A stretch of 64,000 nucleotides of DNA. Origin: Ooceraea biroi (lineage: Eukaryota > Arthropoda > Insecta > Hymenoptera > Formicidae). The position numbers and the translations under genes are program-made. Below the pieces are notes generated by a model. The model ran no database searches and was not told where the DNA came from. It saw nothing but the letters and a program-made list of their open reading frames with translations. The stretch is from contig NC_039509.1 in the NCBI RefSeq assembly GCF_003672135.1, positions 12,844,663 through 12,908,662 on the forward strand, in the 5' to 3' direction. Positions 24,821 through 36,590 of the stretch are shown here, piece by piece (the stretch's first letter is position 1; the number at the start of each line of letters is the position of its first letter).

Positions 24821-25076
24821 TTCTAAAAAAGGCGTGTTAACATCGTGAAGTTCTTTTTTATCGAATATTGAGGCCTCTTTTCCGCGACGCTGATTGGTTC
24901 TCTCGCTTGGCTCGAACTTCGTGTGACTTAAACTTCGTGTTGCGAATGTCAGAATGTCATAGAGTGGCTGTTAATGCGGTTATATTAATTTATTATTTCT
25001 TAGGAACGCGAAAACGGCAGCTGTCAATTCTGTCAAATTTGTATTGATGAAACATGATGAAATAAATAACACCTTT

Positions 25077-25092
25077 AACGCCTTTTTTAGAA
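25077..25092 (-). repeat. Inverted copy of the Helitron 5' terminus
   Basis: AACGCCTTTTTTAGAA read on the minus strand gives TTCTAAAAAAGGCGTT, matching the element's first bases. It may mark a nested or inverted fragment of a third copy inside element 2. Confidence 0.55.
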
Positions 25093-25106
25093 TAGGGCTA
25101 TGGGCT

Positions 25107-25510
25107 AGAACTTTTTCATTTCCGAGTTTACGGTATTTTCAATTCTGAGAAGAAAAAATTTTAAACTCGAGAACTTTTTCATTTCTGAATTTACGGTATT
25201 TTCAATAGCAGAGAACTCTAGGCAATATAATAAATAATGATATCATCAACTCAGAACTTCTGGGAAAAGAAAAACTTTCTACAGGCTAGAACTTTTTCAT
25301 TTCCGAGTATACGGTATTTTCAATAGCAGAGAACTCTAGGCAATATAAAAAATAATGATTTCAACAACTCAGAACTACTCGGAAAAAGAAAATATTTCTA
25401 AGGGTAGAACTTTTTCATTTCTGAGTTTACGGTATTTTCAATAGCAGAGAACTCTAGGCAATATGCCAATTAATAATATAAACATCTCAGAACTCCTCGG
25501 AAAAAGAAAA
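25107..25510 (+). repeat. Diverged ~118-bp satellite inside Helitron-like element 2
   Basis: The word AGAACTTTTTCATTT starts at 25,107, 25,170, 25,287 and 25,406 (steps of 63, 117 and 119 bp), each full unit also holding CAGAGAACTCTAGGCAATAT. Units are related to those in element 1 but carry TTTACGGTATTTTCAATAGC in place of the element-1 second half. Confidence 0.85.
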
Positions 25511-25577
25511 AAGTTTTTAATAAATAATAGATGAATATTATTATTCGAAAACATTATTAACATTGAAAAATAAAATA

Positions 25578-25596
25578 GCGCGCGCATAGCGTGCGC
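25578..25596 (+). other. Helitron-type 3' subterminal hairpin
   Basis: GCGCGCGC (25,578-25,585), loop ATA, then GCGTGCGC (25,589-25,596): an 8-bp stem with one G-T wobble. It lies 10 nt before CTAG (25,607-25,610). In Helitrons this hairpin is thought to signal the end of rolling-circle transfer. Confidence 0.75.
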
Positions 25597-25610
25597 CTGT
25601 GTTGTACTAG

Positions 25611-28055
25611 TTATCTTAAAAAATAGGAAACCGAAATAAAAGAAAGAAGACTGTCTTGTTCTTATTTTAATTAATTTATAATATTTTAATTAATTTATAA
25701 TATTCTCTGTAGTCTTAAAATAAATTGTATTATTCCTTACGCGTAATCAAGTAGGTGGTATCCTGATTAGTCAATAAAAAAAGAAACATAAGAAACATTA
25801 AAAAATGAAGAGATCAGGACGAGTTGACGGCTTGCACCGAACGAATGGAACGCTGGAACTTCTCTTTCTTTGAGAGAAAAAAAGGGCTGGTCACGCTCGC
25901 TTACGAGCTGGCGGCGTAAACACGCAAACCAATTTTCCGGGAGGAGCACACCCTTCATCATTGTTCTTGATATAATCTCGCGGAAATCATATTGTCCCGC
26001 CGCCGACGACTTATTACAGCTGTCAGCGGGAAATTGCTGACGCACGGGGTTTAATCCGCCGCCTGGTTTTCGGAGGGTTGATAAAACACCGCGCGCGCCG
26101 AAGAGAAGCAACGAAATATTAAACCACCAGCAACAGCATCGCCACCAGCCGAAAGCCACCACGACCACCATCGCCGTCGGCCTCGGTTTCACGCACGAAG
26201 GCATAATAGAGCGATACCATTGGAAATCACGACGGGGCGAATGGCATTTAAGAGCGCTGGAGGATGTATGAATTATGGATCCGGTTAGGAGGGGTGGAAT
26301 CCGGGGAGGCGGGTGTTTTTGCCGATTCCTGTATATAAAGGGACGCGACGCGTGGAAAAACTTTTGCCTCGATAGACTGCGTTCTCTCCGAGAAAAACGC
26401 GTTAAAGGGCACCGATGGATAGCGCACAGGAGTCGCGCGAAGGGAGGATGTTTTCTTCTCTCTAAAGAAGTCCTCCGACGGCGGGTGAGGGTGGCACGAG
26501 AATAAATAAGGATTTTCGATCAAGTTGCAAAAAGAGGCGAAGCGCGAGGGTACTTGGACTACCGTCAATTTTACAAAGACTGAATACATCATTGAACGAC
26601 GCTTGCAACCAGTTGCTTTCGAATTGAAGCCGAATTCGCGATTGAACGTTATTTCCTGTCGCCTTAACTTTTGACAGGCCGATTATATAGGGGTAGAATA
26701 AATACAAATAGCGGATTAATTCCTATTTTTTTTCCATACCAAAAAAAATGTCATTCTTGAAACACCCTTTAATATTTAAAATTAATGAAAAGCTTATTGT
26801 TACTAAATAGTAATTTGTTAGCCATCTAGTTATCATCTGTGTCTATTTCCAAATCTTTTGTAAAATCTAGTATAATACTAAAATAAAATAGTAAAATTTT
26901 GCTTATAATTAAAAAATGATTGTAATAAAAATATTAGTAATAAAAAAGTTTAAATTTACATTTGGATTTGTATCACTTAAGCTTCAATATTCTCTCTCTT
27001 TCTTGTTATTAATTTTTTTCTATATATTAAAATAATTGGACAGGGAACATCTGATAGAGGCATTAACACGTGCAGTGTAAACCGCGAAACGATCTCCCCG
27101 TGTTATTGGAACTTAAAATTCGGACTAATGGCCGTAACCGCGATGACTAATGGCAATGCGCTGCTATAAAGTTTTGTAACTACACAGTAAAATCCGATTG
27201 CGTGCGTGTTCATGCCGTATTCTTCGCATTTACCAACTGGCAAATGCGATGAATCACATGTGCTTTCAGTTTAATCGTTCGCCGGTTTAATCGCTAAAAA
27301 GCATACATACATTCCCCGATAAGAAAAATAATGCCGCATCATGTTTCTATAACCGCGCAATTTTATATAATAAAATATCATATAGCTGCAATTAGGATTA
27401 AAAAAAACATACAACCCATATTAAAGAAGCAAAATTTTCTAATTAAATTTAAAGCTGGAGATAAATTAAATTAAAAACGGGGTGATTAAGTGGAAAGAGT
27501 GGAAAAAGTACAGATTAAACTCCCTGCAACATGTCTCATGACGTAAGAAGGCTAAGCTCGCAATTTCAGAGCACCGAACTGAAACGTAACGGACAGGGAG
27601 CATACAGTATTCACGCGATGAAGCGACTTTAATCGTACGGTAAAAAGCACGGAGGGAAATGTCACCGCTCGTCCCCGCGCGCGCGCGTTCAACGTAATGA
27701 ATTCGCGACAATCGCGAACGGCGTTTTTCCCCGCGCTCGGCCGGCGTCGCGTAGCACCCTCGCGCGCGCATGGGGTGCACTCGGATGCAACGATGCACGG
27801 TATACGATATACCGCACGCACACTCTTCTCATGAGTGCTCACTTCCGCCAGCACATCTGCGGCGCAATCGGGGTGCGCTCGAAAGGCGCGCTCTCGCCCC
27901 GATAACGATCCTCATTAAATTTATGTACTCGCAATAAATAATAAACTGGCGTACCAGCGCGCTCCCCCGAGTGTACATTAAATCGACGATACGTGTACCA
28001 TTCGACATTATACCGCAGCGGGGCGGAGGTGCAAAGTTCTCATTACTTTCCTGGT
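25611..28055. other. Non-coding, CpG-rich then AT-rich then CpG-rich
   Basis: GC-richer at 25,840-26,670, AT-rich at 26,700-27,480 and strongly CpG-rich from 27,540. An alternating CG run of 12 nt is at 27,676-27,687. Several frames of 100-145 codons occur in the CpG-rich parts, overlapping on both strands and unrecognised. Confidence 0.45.
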
Positions 28056-28079
28056 CCGGCGCGCGTGGGGGCGCGCCGG
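28056..28079. repeat. Perfect 9-bp all-GC hairpin
   Basis: CCGGCGCGC and GCGCGCCGG are exact reverse complements around the loop GTGGGG. The stem is entirely G and C, so it would be very stable in RNA or single-stranded DNA. Confidence 0.8.
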
Positions 28080-28189
28080 GGGCTCGGGCACCATCACCGT
28101 TATTTATCGCCGCGATGGTTTGCCAGGCTTCTCCGCCTCGCAAGAGAGCGAGAGTGAGATATAGAAAGGGGTTGCTCGGGGTTGACGCT

Positions 28190-28283
28190 GAATTTAAGCA
28201 AGTCCATTTTTTATCGCTCGCGCAGAGAGAGAGAGAAGGAGGGATTTCTCTTGGTCTGTTGAGTCCGCAAACTCGGTGACGAC
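28190..28283 (+). repeat. Diverged dispersed segment, copy A
   Basis: Contains GAATTTAAGCAAGTCC, CATTTTTTAT, a GA-rich run, CTTGGTC and CGGTGACGAC in the same order as the segment at 28,846-28,951. Also includes a short GA run at about 28,224-28,236. Confidence 0.45.
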
Positions 28284-28740
28284 AACCCCTGACGACATGG
28301 ACTACGGCTCAACTCTTGCTCCCTCCTCCGGAAAGAAATAACTCCGTTTGCCCTGCCACTTCGCATTGACAAGTATATCACTTCGCGCTAATGTATCGCC
28401 GGACGTCTCTTTCCTTCAAGGTATCCTTGAAGGGGATAATTTAAAAAAAATGGGATAAGAAGGAAAGAAATTGAAAACGGGAGGCTGAATTCGAGAGAGA
28501 TACATTTAATCGAAGAAGAAAGATAAAAGGGATTTTATATACATGACTTTTACATTATTATATTAAATTATACAATTTCACGATCGCATAATTCTTTTCA
28601 GGAATTCATTCATCTTTTTATTTTATTTCTTGCAAGCTGTTAAAATGCCAATAACGCGGCTCAATATCCTGCAAGATTTATCTTACTTACTCGCAATGGG
28701 GTTGGATACGTCCAATTGAGCGCCGCGCCACCGCAATCTT

Positions 28741-28860
28741 TTTTTTGCCACGTGGGGGGCCAGTCACGCTTCTCGTTCCCGACTTTGTTTATTGCGCGGC
28801 TAGCTAAATTTCATCGGGGGTGGAGTCTCGCCTAGCGGGCGCCAACGAATTCAAGACAAG
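28741..28860 (+). repeat. Diverged dispersed segment related to 17.64 kb
   Basis: TTTTTTGCCACG, GGGG, CAGTCACGCTT, GTTCCCG and, further on, CGAATTCAAGAC follow the same order as at 17,638-17,740. It runs directly into the segment that pairs with 28,190-28,283. Confidence 0.35.
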
Positions 28861-28951
28861 CCATTTTTTATGCGGGCACGCACAAAGAAAGAGGAAGAAC
28901 AAGAGAGAGGGAGAGTCACGGTTTTGGTCCAGCGAGTATTCGGTCGACGAC
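28846..28951 (+). repeat. Diverged dispersed segment, copy B
   Basis: Partner of 28,190-28,283: GAATTCAAGACAAGCC, CATTTTTTAT, a purine-rich run, TTTGGTCC and CGGTCGACGAC in register, with the purine run longer here. Confidence 0.45.
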
Positions 28952-29523
28952 ACCCTCCCGCGGGGCTCGGCAAATCCCGATAAAGTGCTTGGGAATTCTC
29001 GCAGGAAGTGCACTTCTCCAACAACTTCTCACTTGACGTGTTCGTCGATCCAGTAGACAATTGCGCCAGCCGGCCAGCAATATTTCATACACCTATCGCA
29101 ATCGGGGTCAGAGGGGCGCCGAATATGAAAAAAAACGCCATTGACTTTTAATGCACGTATCGTGTCGATCTTTTTTTGCCGTGGCTCCGAAATTTCCTAC
29201 CCTCTCGATTCGCCCAAGAAGGCATTTTTCCGAGCACGGAATAGTCCTCTCGATTTTTTTATATTTACTGTAATCGCATGTATCGCAATCTCAATCTGTA
29301 TTTTTAGCACGTGGAAGATTCTGTGCAGTAAATTATTACCTACGGCGTCGTGTTTTTATTATAATATCGCAACATTTACGTAAATCTACGTGGCCGCATT
29401 AAATGCTTCCGAATAATCCGGACATTATCGAGCGTGTACTATTCCTTGCATCGCTGCCGGTCGTTAGGATGCGATTAACATTTCGATTCGCACTGCAAAT
29501 TTACTCGCGCAAAACCGTGGAAA

Positions 29524-29538
29524 CGCGCGCGCGCGCGC
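29524..29538. repeat. Alternating CG run
   Basis: 15 nt of strictly alternating C and G, a sequence class able to form left-handed DNA. Confidence 0.85.
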
Positions 29539-31452
29539 CAGGATTCCGCTTAACTCTCTTCGCGCTCGAGCGCCCGGCAAAAGCGGAAGCCGAGCGTGCG
29601 GTTATTGATTTCGTTTCACCGACGCGCGCGGTGACGCCGCTGCGGAAGTGCAATAATTTCGACGGACATTTCAGCGGAATTTACGAGTACTTCGGGAGGA
29701 AAAATACAAAGCCTCCGATGGCTCTTCACTTGATTGGAAAGCCTCGTGTTTTGGAAACGGACACGCGCGCCCGTTCCCGCTCGTTCCACTCGCTGGTATT
29801 TACTGTATCTCGCTTTTCCGTTCTCTCCGCGCCGGCATGGTTAGTTATCGAACATCGCTCTGATCCGATTAATCGAGGAACGATCCCGACCAATTATCAG
29901 TAAGGGATCTCCACAGGCACGTTAAATCCGGGTACAAGTCTTACGTTCATTATTGTGCTTCCGCGGAGGACTTCGCGAGATCGCATTTTGCTCCTTAATT
30001 CGCGAACAAGAGGTGGAGATGCCGACGTTCCTCATACTCGATCTCTCAATTATTATAATTCAAGTCCCGTGTAGCACGCGCACCCATGTGGCGAACGATA
30101 TATCGCTCTTATTACCCCGATGATCCTCCGCAGCAGCGCCGTTATTTCGCTCTTTCGTGGCGCAACATTCACGCAGTCACCCCTGTACGCCACTCGCGGA
30201 GGATACAGGGTATCCCAGGGGGGATATGTCAGAGCCTGGCAGTGTATTATCTCAACAATTTTCAGCAGGGAAAGGTCGTATAAAGGTTCGTTTCGGAATA
30301 CCGAGTGGATTATGAGCGAGGGTTGTAAACCGTTGACCAAAAATTTGTACGTTAAATCTGTTTATATCAGAAATAATAGTAATCTTTTGCTCTCACTTTT
30401 TTAATTTGCATCATTTTAGAGAAATATTTCAGGTATTAATAATTTACTAATCGGCACCACTGATGTCTAAATCTTGTTAGCGTAATTTGTAATATTAATA
30501 AAAATAAAATATCCAAGTCCTGTTATGCTCAGGATTTCCAAAATTTAGTGGTCTTCTTCTGGAAGTTCCAGACATAATTACGTAAAAATTGTAATGAAAA
30601 AGTTGATTCGCACGTACCAGCGCGATTATACGCAAGGAGGAGAGAAAGGTTTAATGCAGTGGCAAATTATAAATCGTCTTAACGAGCTTTTGATTACCCG
30701 GCGTGCTTTTTGCACACAGCACGAGCGTAGAAATGTCAGCACCGATCGAAATGACACGAACATTTCGCTTATCCGTCTTATCCGTGGCGCACGTTACTTC
30801 GTCCCGTGCGGAATTGCGCAAACAATTTCTGGCACGCTACGTGGACACGATACTTTAACAGATACAACACGTGTCTACTGCTACTATCGATCAATTGGTA
30901 GAATTTTCGCGTTATCCCGTGCTCGCCATTCTTTGTACAAGAAATAATGTGCTGACTTGTTCAATTTTATCACACCTTTCTTCAACTAATCACATAACAT
31001 TTACGCTTTTATAACAATAATAATTATTATAATAATATAAGTATATAAATTTAACAATATAAATTATAAGCATACAGTAAATCATGCGATCGATAATTTA
31101 ACAATAATCTCCAGACAACAAGCGAGAAAATATTACACGAGGGACCAAGATGATCTCTCAACAAAAAAATTATAACCGAAAGCTCTCACGTCAATGGGTC
31201 GACATCAAGGCAACACTGATTGTGCTCAGACAATTTGTAACGATACAAGAAGCAATATCGTCTACTATTGTTTGCATTCTGGACTAATTAATAGCGAGCA
31301 TGCTAGATTACGGCAGGACAAAGGAAGCAGGGACTCTACAACTTATTATTTCGTTTATCAATAATACGACACGTTTTTAGAAAGCACAGAAACATGAGCG
31401 AAGGAACGAAAGCGCCCGCGCCCCATTTCCGTTGCCAATGTTGCCATTGCGC

Positions 31453-31482
31453 AAGAAACCAACGAGGACTCGTTAGTTTCTT
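31453..31482. repeat. 13-bp stem hairpin
   Basis: AAGAAACCAACGA and TCGTTAGTTTCTT are complementary at 12 of 13 positions around the loop GGAC. Confidence 0.7.
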
Positions 31483-33000
31483 TGAAAGAATAGCCTTTGT
31501 AAGACAGGGAGACTTACTGTTAGTCGTCGACCGCGTAACGAATAAAATTGTATCCAATCCGGTATGCGGGATGGGGTTGGTCCATTTACTTTCCTTGCGG
31601 CGTCTCCGCAAAAAGTCACGCTAGAGAGAGAAGAAAGAGGAAAGAATTTATTACAGGAAGCGCGATAACAATAGAACTTTAATTGTGATCAAACTTTAAT
31701 AAGTCCGCCACGAGGTGCGAGAAAAACATAATTCATTTCCGAAACGTGTGTAAAACGAGTCGAGATGTTAAAAAGATCCTCCATGCTAAACTAAAAAATA
31801 GAGCAACTCACACTTCGATCTCTTGCAGCAATTATTTTAAGCGAGATTTTTTACATCAGCAATCCAGGTCATATTAATTTATTATTTTCATTGAACATTG
31901 ATTGTCTCCTAATAGCAGATATAACAGCTAAAACATACGTACTATCTTTATAGATATCAGATTTTTTAAAATAAAGTATTATGTTTTATACTTTTCAGAG
32001 ATACTTTTTATGCTGGCACAATAAAAAGTAACTGTTAACAGTGCTTATTTTGATGAAATGTCGTCAAAAACATATATAAGCGTCAAAAGTATTAGCAGTA
32101 CGGATTTACTAAAAGGAACAAATAAACCGATGGACCAAAGCCAAGATGGCAATCTATATTTTTTACCAGAAAACTATATTTATATTCGAAAGATATTTCT
32201 TTCGCAGCATGTAATTTGACACATTAAAGATTTGACACATTAAAGTCTTGAATTATTTCACGTAATAAAAATAATATCTAGGTCGGCGTTAAATATTTCT
32301 CATGTGACGGCGAGACGCGCGAGACGGCTTTTTTCACGGGAATTACGGTTATCTTTGCCCTATCGTGGCCCGTACGTGTCCCCGAAAGTCGTTTCAACCC
32401 CCGACAGGAAGTGACGTAACGGCGGGGGGAGGCCAGAAATAAGCCGTTTTTATCCTGGAACTGGTCGAGTTGCGCCCACCGGCTAACGAAGAGAGAAGAG
32501 AAACGAGACATCGAGAGAAAGAGAGAATGTGGCTTCGCGCCATTCCTCGCGGTAATTAAATCGAATGTCCCTGAAATGAAGAAAGTGCGCCGTTTCGAGA
32601 ACGGCTGAATCGAACGGCCGAAGCGAGGGATTCGCCGTGAAAGGAGCTGATTGCTCGCTAATCTTCGCGAAATTACGCCCCGCACGAGCGCGCGCTAGTT
32701 GAACGTCGTCGATTAGTTGAAGATCTCCAAGTTCGGCGGCATTGTTTCACAATTCACACGGCAAAGTCGCGCGAGAGCGATTAACGTGTAGGAAGCTGCT
32801 ACTTCGTGTCTCCGGCGAGGGTGGAAAAGGGACAAAGGCGCGAGTAACGGAAAGTGCCTTTCATCATTAATGCTGGGATAACGGCATCGGTATGCTCCGG
32901 TTATCGCCCCGCTCGATTATGTATGTTAATAGAATCGACTTCGGTGCGAAGAAGTTGAAAAGTATCGAAAAAGTTGGAATATCAAAAAGCTAGAATATTA

Positions 33001-36000
33001 AAAAAGATGCACTTGTCCTATGCTTTCTGAGAAAGAAAAATCATTTTATATTAGAGCTAGAGCGCACGCGCGCAAATACATGTATAATTAATTCTGCATT
33101 AAAATATTTATAGTTAAAATACGACGTTTTCTCTCTGTCTGTCAGCGCTTTTTATTTTCGAGTCCAATCACACTCGCTCGCATTAAGTCCCTCTTATCAT
33201 CCTCGTGCTCCCAACACTTTCCGTTTCCGCGTTATCTCCGTCATGGAAAAACTCCTCGCACATTACCGCGTGAATAATCCGTGGCTGAAGTGAGAACCTA
33301 AATTAGAATCTGGCTTCACATTCACAGACGCGCGAAGTGCTCGCGTGAATTACAGCGTGCGTACGAGATTCGAGTCCGAAACAAAGGCTCATCGAGAGCT
33401 ACTGGTACGAGAGTGGCTTTGAACATTAGGAACGGATATACTTATTTATGTCATGGCCCCAATAGAGTAGATGATACCGTAGGGACCTGGGATTATATTA
33501 TCTCTCTGTCTCTCCTCTTTCTGCCGCGGGGGACTAACCGAAATTCCATAAACCATAGCCATAAACACGACACCCTACTGCACGTACATACATCCGTGTT
33601 CAAAACGCGCGTTAGTCGGACGCTGGTTCTGTCTCGTTCACGATCCGGACCCCATGAGTTCTCTCCTGATGACTCGCGTCGTGAACGGGATGAAAAACGT
33701 CGGCTAAAAATGTTCATGTATATTACGTTTAATGGTAATAAATTGTTCCCGAGACAGAGGGGATATAGTTGCCCATCATTGATCGAAGCTAAAAAGTAAC
33801 GGGATAAACTGAAAACTTGATACGAGACTATCTTGAAGCGCCATATTTTATAAAAGCTATTCTGAAGGCAATGGCAAAAATGCTGTAAGAAACTATGTAC
33901 AAACTTTTTATAAAGTTTTATAAAGTTATTTACGATATCAGGCACATAAAAAAGCGATATTCTCTATTTTTATTTTTATGAAATAAATAGATTACTTGAG
34001 AAAGTATAGCTTACATGAACTTTAACATGAGATGCAATATTTCTCAAGAAATTCTACAACGTAAAATTAAATAAAATTAAATCATATTTAAATATAAGAA
34101 AACATGCGATACATTAAATTATCGATACATTTAATTTAATATCAATTATTCTAAAAAATTATTTTCTTATAATTATTATTTATTTAATGTTTTGTACATA
34201 TATAACTATTAGAAACGGCGTAAGAACTATTCAAAACTTCGTAAAAAGTAGATATGCAACATAAATCTGATAATTTTCGATGAAAATGACGATAAAAGTT
34301 CCTATTAAATTTCGTTTTTCAGCCGAAATGTATAATGCTCATTACTCGTTTATCAGCCGAAATGTATGATGCTCATTACTCGCGTCAGTTAGAGAGTCGA
34401 GAAACCCTTCTCACATAAGTAACATGTAAGCTCCCTATTAAGGTCAAGTGTTAGGTGCTAGACTACTTCCTTCATTCGCTTCATAGTTCTCTCTTTTATT
34501 CGCGCCAGTATAAGAATACGGTCTTAGTCCGGTGGGCACGGAAACTGCGAGGAAAGGGCTTCCAGCTCTCTAACAATGGAGGAAATTAACCGTCACGCGT
34601 CAGGTAGTTCCGTCATTACTGTCCCTCAATCATCCCGCTTCATTCGCAGCTACACCGGCTCCTTTTTTTAATCCATCTCTGTGCACGACTCTACTCTCAA
34701 TCCTTCCTGGCTAAAAATTATTTATCCTTTTATTATTTTTCTTTAGCATTAGTAGGTAGAATATTCATTTATAATTATTCATTTAAAATATTTATTTATA
34801 ATTTTTTCAGATCATCTTTCTGCTGGATAACTAGATAGACATATATATATATATGAAATATGCAACGATAAATTCAATAGTGAATTTTAGTGCAATATTG
34901 TGTATGTGTGTAATGGATCAATATTGATATAAAAGCATAAATATTACTTTTTATTAAAGAACTATTGAATATAGATTCGTATCGCTTTTTTTATCACAAT
35001 TTAGTTGCTCACGGTGAGCGATTATCGTCAGAAAACATTCTGCTAAAAGTTTGTATAGTGTCTTCTGGAAATATTTGAAACGTGTCCCAGAGCAAAAGTA
35101 TCGAAGATACGGTATCTAACAGTTAAAAGTTCCAAGAAATCATTTCGCTTTGAGAAACTTTGAGATAATAGAGAAATGCGTTTTTTCAACATGATTTTTC
35201 CGCCAGCATGAAAGAATAATAAATGTTTGCCCTGGAAATGGTAAATATCATCTCGATACTGTCATTCTTCCTTAGTAACGTCATTTCTCTTGCGTTTTCC
35301 GTCCCGTTTGCTTCCTTCGTATCTCACGTCGCTTCAAAAAGTCAGGCTCGATTTAAACGCGCGAACAGAAACGGAAAACCAAGAGATGCTCGATATTTTT
35401 ACGAATAATGGAAAAAATTTTTGCGTACAATTTTCGCACGATAAATGAAATTTTTCAATAAGATGGTAATTCTTGACATGCTTTCTTTGTAGCCGTATAT
35501 AGAGACATAGCTGATTATAACAACAAATCATATTATAGTTAGGAACGCGGAGACTCCATGAGTCTTTTTAATCTCTTAAAATTGTTTAGAATCTAAAATC
35601 GTGTTTTCTATTAACTTTAAATGTATATTTTAATGTGTATATCTGTAGCAATTATACTTTTTTTATTGTAAGAACATGCGATCGCATGCTGCGTTAATAA
35701 AAATAAAAAAGAAGCTCGTTAGTAGAGTAGAAATTCTTTGCAAAAAGTTCTAACTGCATCACTCGTCTCCTATCTCTACGAGATTGTCTCCTGCATTATA
35801 CATCAGTCAAGAATCGTGTCATTTAAGCCACCGGCTACCGGAAGATCCGGTGAAAAAGATGCGATCAAAGAAACTCCATGTTTCTTCTTATGTGGTGAGT
35901 AGTCTTTATAAAATTGCGTTTCTACTGGAGTATTGTTGTCACACTGTTCTTTGATTATTCGATGGAGCGAATACTACCGGCGCGCAGTCATCAACCGTTG

Positions 36001-36590
36001 CGAGATCTCTCAAAAGAGTTTTCGTGTTATGTTGTATATTATGTTGTGACACTGTAATAAAGGAACGACGTCGCGTTACTCAAAGTAAGGGAAATAAAAT
36101 CAGCGCGTGGCAAATAATTGCAACTCTTGCTGCATAAAGGTAAATATGATGTAAATATAAAATATGTAAAACGGGAAGAGAGTGTGCATAATAAATACAA
36201 TATAATAAAAATCTATAAAATGATAAAAATATAACGACAACTAACGTAAGAAATAAGTGTGCTTATATTGACAAATTTATGTTGACAGAACAAAAGAGAC
36301 GTAAGAGAAACAATTTTCTACGACGAAAGTCGAATCTATTTAAATGTCTAAATATCTTAACTGTAGAAATACAGCGTCACATGTCTCAAGCATCGAATAA
36401 TTTCTTCTCCATTAATAACCTCTCCTATTTTCATCTCTATTAATTAACCATTCGTTGATGATGCTATTTACCAAATTTACAGACTACAGCTTGGTAACCA
36501 GAAAGGAACGAAGGATCTCCGTCACAATCTCATCTACGAATTTCTCCTTCTCTCGCCAATATCATCCACATATACGGGCTTCAGTCGAGA
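33001..36590. other. Non-coding, mostly AT-rich
   Basis: GC-richer at 33,150-33,700, then AT-rich almost throughout. It holds the 34-bp tandem duplication near 34,320 and a TA run near 34,842-34,854. Open frames at 33,413-33,799 and 33,493-33,945 overlap on opposite strands and are unrecognised. Confidence 0.5.
34320..34387. repeat. 34-bp tandem duplication
   Basis: Two adjacent units each begin CAGCCGAAATGTAT and contain ATGCTCATTACTCG; they differ at a few bases only, indicating a fairly recent duplication. Confidence 0.85.

Larger units (their letters stand above)
24822..25610 (+). mobile_element. Non-autonomous Helitron-like element 2 (complete 3' end)
   Basis: Begins TCTAAAAAAGGCGTGTTAAC one base after element 1 ends, and finishes with an intact GC hairpin, a 10-nt spacer, CTAG and a following T. 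These are the hallmarks of a Helitron 3' end. Length is 789 bp with no open frame of note. Internally it has the conserved block near 24,872-24,896, an inverted copy of its own 5' terminus (25,077-25,092) and a diverged satellite of about 118 bp. Direct abutment to element 1 in the same orientation fits tandem rolling-circle products or repeated insertion next to an existing end. Confidence 0.75.
28952..33000. other. Mosaic non-coding stretch
   Basis: CpG-rich patches at 29,400-29,900, 30,060-30,250 and 32,280-32,900 alternate with AT-rich DNA (30,400-30,600, 30,960-31,110, 31,680-32,280). A 166-codon ATG frame at 29,403-29,903 lies in a CpG-rich patch and is unrecognised. A 17-bp tandem pair built on TTTGACACATTAAAG occurs around 32,215-32,245. 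Confidence 0.45.
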
